Under the pieces are notes generated by a model. That model did not search any database, was not told the origin of the DNA, and saw only the letters and a list, made by a program, of their open reading frames with translations. The position numbers were made by a program, and so were the translations under genes. From contig WKLE02006703.1 of assembly GCA_014885115.2 (NCBI GenBank), positions 1-10,076 on the forward strand: DNA of 10,076 nucleotides, given 5' to 3'. Below are positions 1 to 7,800 of the stretch, piece after piece. Position 1 is the stretch's first letter; each line of letters opens with the position of its first letter. Source of the DNA: Asterionellopsis glacialis (Eukaryota; Bacillariophyta; Plagiogrammaphyceae; Rhaphoneidales; Asterionellopsidaceae).

Positions 1-11
1 CCCCCCCCCCC
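1..11. repeat. C11 homopolymer at window edge
   Basis: The window opens with eleven C residues (G on the minus strand), downstream of the sirtuin gene. Its true length cannot be told because it touches the window edge. Confidence 0.8.
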
Positions 12-107
12 ACCGATAGAATCCATATAATTATTCCCATTGCCGTCTCTCTTCCTTCCTGCTATCTATCTATTATTTTTTGTAGAAAGGTAGTTTAGTA
101 GTAGTAC

Positions 108-136
108 ATGTAAATTTCCCTGTGATGAATTTACAT
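108..136 (-). repeat. Perfect 9-bp hairpin abutting the sirtuin stop codon
   Basis: Bases 108-116 and 128-136 are exact reverse complements, separated by 11 bases. The stem begins immediately after the TGA (137-139) of the minus-strand sirtuin gene, so it would fold in the first bases of its 3' untranslated region. The stem is A/T-rich and therefore weak, and its role is unknown. Confidence 0.6.
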
Positions 137-1507
137 TCATTTTCCATTTTGTATATCTTGACATGTTTGATACAATCTTGGTAATGTTTCATTGGAGGGT
201 CCAATGATATTGGTAGCATTGAGTCGTACGGTACTTTCTAGACTGTCGGTCGTGTTGAAATTAAAGACGGGTATATGTTGAGCACGGGCATGTTCCAAAG
301 CCACATCCGTAATCCGTACGGCAAAGGATGTACCTACAAAGACAATGGCGGACGCATTGGATAACCAATCTTCCATTTTGGTAAATTGATAAAAGTGGTG
401 AGAATGGTAGCCTTCGTCAAACAATAATGCCTGGGGTGGACACGGACGGTCACAATCGGGACATGTAGGAATGTGGGATAATTTAGGTAGTGTGGATGTA
501 GATGCAGTCGTTGTGTTGTCAGTGTTGTATGGTTGTTGCAATGAAGTTGATGTTGTAGTATTTTTTTCATCCTTTGCTACTAGACTAGTATTGTTCGAAG
601 AAGAAGGAGATTTTGTAGTGGTGGTTGTATTCTTGCTGGTATGGGTGCTGCTGTTGCTATTATTGGTATTGTCGTTTCTGAGAATATGACGTACCTGAGG
701 TGGTTGCAATTCATGGACAGTCATACTTTCTTTCCATTCATATTTACATTTAGGTATTTTTGTGGTGTTTGTTGTCATGGAGGAAGTGTCGGTCGTCATG
801 ATTGTATCTAAATTGGAGGAATGGGTGCGAATCAAGGTCCGGTGTTTACGTCGATGTCCTAAATGGACTAGCCGATCATCGTCGTCGTCATCGTCACTGT
901 CAGTATCGGAGTCTTCGTCGGGCAAACATTTGTAGAGTCCGATCCGTCCATGCGCTTCAATCAAATTGGCAGGATTATCGACATGCTGGAGTCCATCAAT
1001 GTTTTGCGTGATAATTTTGACGTGGTGCGGACTGAGTTGTGTGATTCGAAACAAGGCCTCGTGTCCTGCATTCGGCAAATAGTGCTCATCGGGCAAACAA
1101 AAATGGGGTATCCAAAAGTCATTGTACCATTCCAATGGATTCTGTCGAAAGGATTCCCTCGTCGCCTTGGTCCACACGACTTGACTCCAGAGTCCCGTTG
1201 TGCCACGGAAGGGACGAACACCGGATGCGACGGACAGTCCTGCACCTGTAATGAAGACCACATTTTGTTGACTCACCAACAAGGTTGCCAATTCATCTAA
1301 TCCTGACGAATGTCCACGTCTCGAACGACGACGTCGCTCTCGCTGGTGCTCTAGCTCATGTGATTTATGATTCTTGCTTCTGCTGCTTCTGCTGGGAGAA
1401 GAGGATGGACGACGTGTCATTCGTCGTTTATTGTTACCCTTGATGGAATTGTCACCGCCGCCGCTCATGGTGGATGTCTTGTTCTTGTTTGCTTTCTTGA
1501 CATTCAT
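137..1507 (-). CDS. Sir2-family NAD-dependent protein deacylase (sirtuin) with low-complexity inserts
   Basis: Sirtuins remove acetyl or longer acyl groups from lysines using NAD+. I start at the ATG at 1507-1505, giving 456 residues; the frame opens slightly further upstream only at a TTG, just after an in-frame TGA. Visible Sir2 motifs: GAGLSVASG (about residues 88-96) and PFRG for NAD binding, TQNIDGL (167-173), the catalytic His in EAHGR (His186), CPDC (Cys349/Cys352) for zinc, LLFDEGY in place of the usual FGE, and GTS (392-394) in the second nucleotide-binding strand. The first zinc pair appears as Cys194 and Cys254, pushed about 60 residues apart by an acidic Asp/Ser insert; a second Ser/Thr/Asn-rich insert covers about 277-341. 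A basic Arg-rich stretch near residues 54-64 could be a nuclear signal. Family assignment is strong; substrate and compartment are unknown. A possible in-frame intron at 572-694 would shorten the protein by 41 residues. Confidence 0.9.
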   Translation of the reverse strand: MNVKKANKNKTSTMSGGGDNSIKGNNKRRMTRRPSSSPSRSSRSKNHKSHELEHQRERRRRSRRGHSSGLDELATLLVSQQNVVFITGAGLSVASGVRPFRGTTGLWSQVVWTKATRESFRQNPLEWYNDFWIPHFCLPDEHYLPNAGHEALFRITQLSPHHVKIITQNIDGLQHVDNPANLIEAHGRIGLYKCLPDEDSDTDSDDDDDDDRLVHLGHRRKHRTLIRTHSSNLDTIMTTDTSSMTTNTTKIPKCKYEWKESMTVHELQPPQVRHILRNDNTNNSNSSTHTSKNTTTTTKSPSSSNNTSLVAKDEKNTTTSTSLQQPYNTDNTTTASTSTLPKLSHIPTCPDCDRPCPPQALLFDEGYHSHHFYQFTKMEDWLSNASAIVFVGTSFAVRITDVALEHARAQHIPVFNFNTTDSLESTVRLNATNIIGPSNETLPRLYQTCQDIQNGK

Positions 1508-1536
1508 GGAACGGGACAAAACTAAGTCCAACAGTC

Positions 1537-1565
1537 AATTAATTAATTAATTAAATAATTAATTA
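1537..1565. repeat. (AATT)n microsatellite, 30 bases 5' of the sirtuin ATG
   Basis: Four AATT units, an AAAT interruption and two further units, ending in A. It lies just upstream of the minus-strand sirtuin start, probably in its 5' untranslated region or core promoter. Confidence 0.9.
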
Positions 1566-1594
1566 CAGCTCCACAAGAATGAGAACAGAGAATG

Positions 1595-1597
<3 letters not shown>

Positions 1598-1629
<32 letters not shown>

Positions 1630-1630
1630 A
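1598..1630. repeat. (TTAG)7 microsatellite
   Basis: Seven perfect TTAG units at 1601-1628, flanked by TAG and TA partial units. On the minus strand, in the sirtuin's direction of transcription, it reads (CTAA)7. It is not the TTAGGG telomere repeat. Confidence 0.95.
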
Positions 1631-1849
1631 GTCCTACACAATGATATTGCAATGTCGGAACCAAGAACTTTGTCAAATCGTGCCGCCGTCAATGTATGTG
1701 ACTTCTATTTGGACTCTTTTTTTTTGAAATTCGTTGGGTTTCGACAAGGGACTAACTACTTTTTTAGTATGACGATTTTATTACACAGTACCTGGGTATA
1801 TGGGTACGAGTACATCAAAATGAATGAACTGGTGTTCCACGCGCGCGGG

Positions 1850-1914
1850 TTACAGGTACCTGGTACAGTCAGTAGTGTTGTTCAACGCAACTGGCAGTAC
1901 CCAGGTACCTGTAA
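1850..1914. repeat. Long inverted repeat with GGTACC in both arms
   Basis: The 17-base arm at 1850-1866 is the reverse complement of 1897-1914 apart from one extra C in the right arm; the spacer is 30 bases. Each arm contains AGGTACCT, itself a palindrome. Related GTACC words occur at 1786-1791 and 1929-1933. It could be a small palindromic element, a transcript hairpin or a factor-binding cluster; the sequence does not decide. Confidence 0.85.
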
Positions 1915-2074
1915 TGACTGGAGATCACTGGTACAGTCCGACCTACCTACAGCATGGCGCGTCAGAATTCAAACGTGGAAAAAAATACATCTGTCTACCC
2001 ACTACCGTACAACGGACAGATACGAAGCACTCTTGATAAAGGCACCATCCCCAAGCTTGGCATGACCATGACAG

Positions 2075-2101
2075 TAGACTCTAGGCGGTTTGCAGAGTCT
2101 A
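2075..2101. repeat. Small perfect inverted repeat, 8-bp arms
   Basis: Bases 2075-2082 and 2094-2101 are reverse complements separated by 11 bases. There is no U-run after it, and no gene end nearby to suggest a role. Confidence 0.5.
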
Positions 2102-2306
2102 GAGAGCTTTTTAGCAGTAATATCCATTTTCATGGATTCTATCGAGACTGTATAATACGAGTAAGATACTATGTTTTCTACACACCTGACTCATGTTTGA
2201 TCCTTTTTATGGAAACACACACCAACAACACAACATGAAGCAGAAAAATACAAGACAGGGTGAACGATAACAAATGATAACAAACACACAAGGAACACAA
2301 AGAAGA

Positions 2307-2885
2307 ATGCCCCCCTCAAAAAAGACAAAGTAAAAAAAACCAAGCCAGAAACACGAGACAGTATCTGTACGACAAGCTCAAACGGAGAGAAAAGAAGAGT
2401 CAAAAGGGAATTCAAGTCATCACCATTGTTATCAACAAGGACCACGAGAACTCTTTATTCTTGCTGCACCTGGTACCACTAATTATGGTCATTGTCACTA
2501 TCATGGAGCCAAACATGGCATCTCGGGCTTGCTGACGGAACAAACTTGGCAAGAAAGCTCCTACGACTACCACTGTGAAGAACTGAATCAAAGGCTAGGG
2601 ATAGATACTAATGTCGACCTCAGCCTTGTCATTTCAAATTGCACACTGTACCCCTGCTTATTTACTTGTGGAGAAGATTTGTTGCAGGGGAGTGGTTGCA
2701 CATCCTCCTATCCCATGCTCTGCATTGACTGTGCTGTGGACAAGCAAGTGGTGTCTTGTCCCGAAGCGGAGCAAATTCTTGCTGAAGTAGCAACAAAGGA
2801 TCGACTCAGGGCAGAAGATCTTGTAAGGTCAGCAGCTGCACCAAGTATTCCTGCGGCATACTGCCTAATGCTTGGAAAATGGTAA
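2307..2885 (+). pseudogene. His/Cys-rich open frame, unknown family, broken or partial at its 5' end
   Basis: From 2334 to the TAA ending at 2885 one frame stays open for 183 codons without any ATG. An ATG at 2307-2309 lies in the same frame, but a TAA at 2331-2333 follows after eight codons, within C6, A6 and A8 runs that are prone to indels. The translated frame (residue 1 at 2334) begins Lys/Glu/Ser-rich, then has a His/Cys-rich stretch (GHCHYHGAKHG, residues 52-62) and a Cys-rich C-terminal half with a CxxC in LCIDC, and ends in an Ala/Glu-rich helix-like segment. I do not recognise the family. An alternative is a terminal exon: an ATG at 2235 could join in frame through a 180-base GT-AG intron at 2260-2439, though the pyrimidine tract is poor. 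Its openness suggests a real or recently real coding region, but a chance frame is not excluded. Confidence 0.4.
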
Positions 2886-2965
2886 TTTACTACAGGAAAG
2901 GATACTTGTTGTACGGTATGGGAGACATGTCTAATTATTTGGACAGAGGAGATTTAAATTCATAC

Positions 2966-3000
2966 ACCATACCATACCATACCATACCATACCATACCAC
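2966..3000. repeat. (ACCAT)6 pentanucleotide tandem repeat
   Basis: Six perfect ACCAT units at 2966-2995, followed by the degenerate unit ACCAC. It lies about 80 bases after the stop of the His/Cys-rich frame. Confidence 0.95.
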
Positions 3001-3305
3001 CAGATCAACATCCACCCTTGTTCATATTCACCAATATAGTATTGTAGCTCCCTCCATCCATTGTGATGACTGTCCCAGCAGATCCTACTACAAAAGATGC
3101 CGAACGTAATTGTGACCACAGCCGATAAGTTGCTTTCAAGAAATAGGCTCAATGTGGTTTTCATAAATGATGGGAGGAAACTTGTAAATGTTGCAACACA
3201 CACACAAGAGAAAAAAGAAATGATGCTGTAAAACTTCAACCAACCAACAAACAAAAAAAACTACAAAAGGAGAGATTGTGTGTTCGTTCTTCTATAGTGA
3301 CAATG

Positions 3306-3350
3306 GCCTTCTTTTTTTTTTTTTTTAAAAAGACAAACAAGCCTTCTTTT
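3306..3350. repeat. T15 tract inside a short direct repeat
   Basis: GCCTTCTTTT occurs at 3306-3315 and again at 3341-3350. The first copy runs into fifteen T residues (3312-3326) followed by five A. This is consistent with slippage or with an old insertion footprint, but too short to call a mobile element. Confidence 0.6.
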
Positions 3351-3674
3351 CCTACTACTAGTAAGAAAGCTCTGTAATCAAACAGAATAGTTCAGTAAAG
3401 ATTTTTTTAAAAAAACATTAAAAACCATCATCCATACTTACTTTGATTTCATCTCCCTCTGCTCTGGAGTCCCTACTCTAGAGCCATCTTGCGGTCCATA
3501 TTATAGTGCAAATAATGGCAGGCCATGCACACAGTTTTCAAATAATACACGCTTGTTTCGTGTAGTTAGAACGATACACATACATATTTATTTTTTTAGA
3601 AGTACACTCCAAACAATAGTACCTTTTAAGTATATTCATCCGGTGAGAAAGTTGCCATCCCTGCCTGACTCTTA

Positions 3675-3745
3675 ACTGGTAGGTCCTACCTGTGTACCTG
3701 TACGAGTACAGGTAGGAATAACGGTACCAGTGTTACTAGGACCTA
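3675..3745. repeat. Nested inverted-repeat cluster built on GTAC/GGTACC
   Basis: Three sets of arms are nested. The 9-base arms 3680-3688 and 3737-3745 match perfectly. The 7-base arms 3675-3681 and 3725-3731 match perfectly. In the centre, 3695-3703 and 3706-3714 form a 9-base palindrome with only two bases between. A competing pairing exists between 3685-3692 and 3709-3716. The words resemble those of the inverted repeat at 1850-1914. It lies about 220 bases upstream of the gene starting at 3961. Confidence 0.8.
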
Positions 3746-3960
3746 ACCCCGCCTGTTGTTGAGAAACTGTCTGTCACAGAAAGTTCAAGTCCAAGAAGTT
3801 TACATCACAGACACAGAGAATTCGGTTCATCCATAGATTTGAGATTTAGATTCATTCATTTTAGACTACAGTAACTATGTATTAACTATCATTACAGGCT
3901 GAAATTTGAACTTTCCAATATTGTAAGTATACACACAACAAGAAAGAAAAATAACAAACC

Positions 3961-4584
3961 ATGACCTCCAAAGAAACGAATCCAGTTACAGAACCTACCA
4001 AAACAATGTCATGGGAAGATTTCTATTCCAAGTCAAAGACTGACAATGCCAACAAACTCATGGATCGTGTGTGGTATTGTATCGCGTGCACCGATAAAAA
4101 TGTCGCAGAGCAAAAGATCTTTTGGGAACATTGGTATTGGAAGGAAGATACAAAAGGTGAAGAAAATTTATTAAATGGCAAAAAGGAAGCGTGCAACCAT
4201 ACTGTGACTGTTTCGACGGAAGGGAAAGAAATTGATTATCCCATTTGGCCACTAGCCTTCACCAACGAATCGATGAAGATGTATCCTGCAATTGATCTCA
4301 AATGCTTTGTCATTGCGCCATTTGGACTTAATATGCAACCAATTGCTTTCCCCACAGACGATTCTCCTCAAGAATTCCGTGTCGACTATTGCCAAGTCAT
4401 GGGTACCAAAATGTATTTTATCTTTGTGCTGGATCCTATGATTTCCGAGGAAGATAAGAAAAAGAACTTTGACGTGTTGGAGACTGAAAATGGGGTTTTA
4501 AGAGAATGGTTTCATGATGTACAGTGGCAATCCGGATATGTGCTTGGATCGGCGGGTGAACCGGATATTAATCCAAAAAAGTAA
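3961..4584 (+). CDS. Hypothetical soluble acidic protein, 207 residues, unknown family
   Basis: A complete intronless frame with a clear start: the ATG follows AACAAACC and an in-frame TAA lies only 9 bases upstream. I do not recognise the protein. It is rich in charged residues and carries eight Trp, three of them within six residues in FWEHWYW (54-60). Five Cys are present, including a CxxC (Cys40/Cys43). There is no signal peptide or membrane segment, so it is probably cytosolic. A hydrophobic strand (MYFIFVLDPM, 151-160) and a C-terminal WFHDVQWQSGYVLG segment look like parts of a folded globular domain rather than low-complexity sequence. It lacks the Asn/Thr/Ser inserts seen in its neighbours. 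It converges on the lipase gene, with 234 bases between the two stop codons. Coding status is very likely; function is unknown. Confidence 0.82.
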   Translation: MTSKETNPVTEPTKTMSWEDFYSKSKTDNANKLMDRVWYCIACTDKNVAEQKIFWEHWYWKEDTKGEENLLNGKKEACNHTVTVSTEGKEIDYPIWPLAFTNESMKMYPAIDLKCFVIAPFGLNMQPIAFPTDDSPQEFRVDYCQVMGTKMYFIFVLDPMISEEDKKKNFDVLETENGVLREWFHDVQWQSGYVLGSAGEPDINPKK

Positions 4585-4718
4585 TTAATTAGTAACTATA
4601 TGTACAAAATACATGAGAGTATCGATTGATTCTGTGTCGTTGATTACCATAACGAATAATACACTCTAGTATAATGCGTTCTTATGAGAAAGGTTGCAAA
4701 TCATAATAATATATGTAT

Positions 4719-4724
4719 AATAAA
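4719..4724 (+). promoter_or_regulatory. Possible polyadenylation signal AATAAA
   Basis: AATAAA lies 135 bases downstream of the stop of the plus-strand gene ending at 4584, in the short convergent gap. Algal polyadenylation signals are often degenerate and the region is A/T-rich, so this may be chance. Confidence 0.3.
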
Positions 4725-4818
4725 TACTATAGTATCTCTAACATGATTCTAGATTTTGAAATTGTGACTTTGAAATATTATTCTTGTAGCCTTTATCTGC
4801 TAGAGCTCTCTGGACTAA

Positions 4819-7800
4819 CTAGCCGAAAGATGATGCTGTTCCCAATCTTCCGTGACCAGAAAAGGATAGATCCATGCCATCAAATCCACCTTGTTCATAT
4901 TCATCATCAGCTCCGTCCATTGATCCTGCAGATGATACAGAAAATGTTCGAGCCTCTGCAGTAGCAGTCGTACCATTACCATTATGAAGACCTCCTCCTC
5001 CTCCTTGTTTGCCTACAACCAAATCTGCTTTTGGAGTTAAAGCTGAAACAAGAAGACCACCCGATTGCTTCCCTCGAATACTAGTAGAACTGACAGCACC
5101 ACCATTCCGTTGCTGCTGTTTTGGTTGTTGCTGTTGTTGCTTCCGCCATGCCATGATTCTACTGTTGTCACTGCTGTGGCTGTTGTTGCTGCTGCTGGTA
5201 GCATTGTTATTAGTATCCATATTACTAGCAGCTAATGCTGCTGAAATTGCAAGTTGAGATCGTCTTCGTCGTGGTTTTAAATGGTCTACATTGTCTACAT
5301 CACAACGTTCCAACATGGCCAAGCATTCTTCCAAAGCATAAGCTGTTCGGTAATGTAACTTGATCATGGCAATATGTTGATACGCAGCTACAGACCCGGC
5401 TTGAAAGCACCGCTGCAAAAACTTTAAACTGGGATTTGTAAACAATTGAAAGTAATCTTGAAATACAACCTGTGGAACAATCGTTGTACTTCCACCGTAG
5501 GTTTGTTGCGTCATCATGGTAGATGTAAAACTCACAGCTGCATCCAAGTCATTCAAAAAATGAAATTTAGCTCTCATATCATTTTTCAAGTAAAGTTCCA
5601 TAGCACTTAGTAAGAATCCACCACGCCAGGAATCATCACGCATACCAGATGACCAACGACTTGGACGGCCCACGTCACCCTTACTGTTGTAAAAGAAGGG
5701 GACAATATGGGGGTTACATTGAGCAGCTACAAAAAATTGACAATTTAGCATTTCTGCCAATCCTGAGGTGGGTATATCTTGATCAATTGATCCATCCCAA
5801 TAAGTTTCACCCTTGTTGGCGTTTTGATCCCGTACAACCCCATCCGAGTCCTTGTATTGGAGTACAACCGGTTTAATAAATCCAGGTACAGCAGCACTAG
5901 CAATAATAGCAGATGCTATTGTTACATTGGGTGCAGATATATAATTAGCTAATATTGGGGGTGCTTTTTTGGTAGTAGCACTTAGTGTAATACACAAAAC
6001 ACGCCCAGTTTTACGATAGGCTTCTTCAAATGTCATATCACCACAAGTAAACCTTGAACAAAGAAATGAAATGATCAAGATTGAGAAAGAGAGAAAGAGC
6101 AAAGAGGCAAAGAAAGAGGCAATATTTGTCAGGAGGTGCGAGTGGGGTAATGAACTAGAGTGACACATAATGTTATCAAGTCATTGTGTTCGTTTCATCT
6201 GTACATCAAGAGATGTAGATATCTCGTTTCTCTCTCACACACACAAACATATACACATTATCATCATCATAATAGTACCATCACGCCACAAACAAATAAT
6301 GCTGTTCTTACCATTTGATAGTGTCAAGCCAATCTTCATTATCAAACATATGGTGTTTGTGATATACATTACGGATACGGTCAGGCCATGATTTGGAAAA
6401 ACATGTAAGTTTGTCAACTAATATTTCAGGACGCATGTCTCTTTGTATTTCATCATCGGTACGACAACACACAAGGGCACCTACTACACTTCCTGCTGAT
6501 GTTCCCGATATGATATGTGGTAGTGCATTTGCTTCCAACAAGGCCTTGAGATGACCCCAATGATAATTCCCCATCATGGCACCACCTGACAAACACATGG
6601 CTGTACGTCCATAGGCAGCTCTAGCACGTTTTAGGAATGTCTTGACGCGTTCTCGATGATGTACAATGGGAAGCTGGTGTTGGTGCTGTACAGTAGGAGC
6701 ATTAGTAGTAGCAGTGGCATTGTGCTGGTGGTGGTGGTGTTGCTCTTTTTGTTGTTCGTCTTCAAAAGAAGAGGACGTTTCAAGAGGTGTTTCCCTCGTA
6801 ACACTCTGCTCTGGTTTTGGTTCATGATTATTGGATGATGATTCTTGCGGTTTGTTTTTATCCAAGAATAAAAAACTTGTCCAACTCATCAATAATTTAG
6901 TGGTTTCTTCTACAATTTTTTGCTGTAAATCAAATTCGTACTTTTCTTCTTCTTGATTGCTAGTGTTGTTCGTGCGAGGTGATATTGTTGCTGTTGATGT
7001 TGCTGTTGTTGTTCCCAATAGAATACGAGTATCTTGATCATGATCACTACCAGCATCACTCATGGCAATACCATCATTGTTGTTTACTACATCTACCATT
7101 ATTTGGGGTGGTGGTGGTGTAGCAATAGCTTCTTCTGTAACCCATTGTAAGGTTTGTACAACTTCTTCTACAAATTCTTCCACGATATCTTTAGGTTCAC
7201 CTGTGTTCAAATACGAAAACATGTCTTCACTCATGATCCCACCAACATTTTTTCGTGTGCATTGTTGTAAGACCGCCAAAGCCTGTAAGGCATCTTGATT
7301 TTGACGTGCTGTACGCATATCTACCATTAATTCTTGTATAAAATTCCAATTATATTGATACGAGGTGTCGTCATCTATTGTACGTTGCCATTTACTTCGT
7401 CCTTGAGAATCGTCAAGCTGTTGTGAATATTTGTACCACTCATCATAACTTTTTGATTGTTCACATGCCTTGCGCAAGTTGCGATGCTTGGAATTCGCAA
7501 ACACAACTTCTGCACATCGGATAAACATCCGTACAAAGACATAGACGACCAATTCAATCGTAATCATCCAATACGTAATGAATAAGATGGGCCAACGTAA
7601 CAATCGACCACTTAATCCATGCAATCTTCCAGGGATAATAGTAGCAATTGCAATGGCCAATAATAATCCACCACAAGATCTCATTAAATATAATCCTAAT
7701 ACTTTCCAGTCCATCATTTGTCCGAGACTCAAGCTTAACCACGATTTAATCCACGCCTTGGTTGTTAGTAATTGTGCTGTTGCTTTTTCAGATGGTGGTT

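Larger units (their letters stand above)
1508..2306. other. Intergenic region upstream of the sirtuin
   Basis: No convincing gene is seen in about 800 bases. The part next to 1507 should carry the sirtuin promoter and 5' untranslated region, which include two tetranucleotide microsatellites. Further away lie several GTAC-rich inverted repeats and a small hairpin at 2075-2101. A plus-strand open frame at 1652-2065 runs straight through the inverted repeats, resembles no family I know, and is judged accidental. Confidence 0.6.
2886..3960. other. Intergenic region with simple repeats and nested palindromes
   Basis: No gene is supported in this stretch of nearly 1.1 kb. It contains an ACCAT pentanucleotide repeat, a T15 tract and adjoining A/T runs, and a nested GTAC inverted-repeat cluster near 3675-3745. 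The last 200 bases are the presumed promoter and 5' untranslated region of the gene starting at 3961. A minus-strand frame at 2931-3254 includes the translated pentanucleotide repeat and is judged accidental. Confidence 0.6.

Noticed and set aside
1508..1531. Eight extra N-terminal residues for the sirtuin from a TTG start.
   Set aside because: TTG is not a normal start in eukaryotic nuclear genes. An ATG follows at 1507 and an in-frame TGA lies just upstream.
1598..1630. Interstitial telomere repeat.
   Set aside because: The unit is TTAG, not TTAGGG or TTTAGGG.
1652..2065. Plus-strand open frame of 137 codons.
   Set aside because: It crosses the GGTACC inverted repeats, has no family-like motifs, and another frame overlaps with equal openness.
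2191..2445. Minus-strand hydrophobic frame of 84 codons, membrane-like.
   Set aside because: The opposite strand is A-rich, which yields Phe/Leu codons automatically, and it overlaps the better His/Cys-rich frame.
2931..3254. Minus-strand frame of 107 codons with a WYGMVWYGMVW repeat.
   Set aside because: The peptide repeat is only the translated ACCAT array, and the rest is hydrophobic translation of A-rich DNA.
3781..3791. tRNA T-arm-like AGTTCAAGTCC.
   Set aside because: No A-box, acceptor stem or anticodon arm could be found at the proper spacing on either strand.
3922..3930. Strong splice-donor-like GTAAGTAT shortly before the ATG at 3961.
   Set aside because: Only about 30 bases separate it from the start, too short for an intron. 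Any downstream acceptor would lie within an uninterrupted good coding frame.
6053..6168. An ATG at 6168 on the minus strand gives a hydrophobic, signal-peptide-like N-terminus reading into lipase exon 2.
   Set aside because: The hydrophobic residues are encoded by the C/T-rich intron end. The splice junction explains exon 2 fully, and the resulting protein would lack the catalytic Ser.
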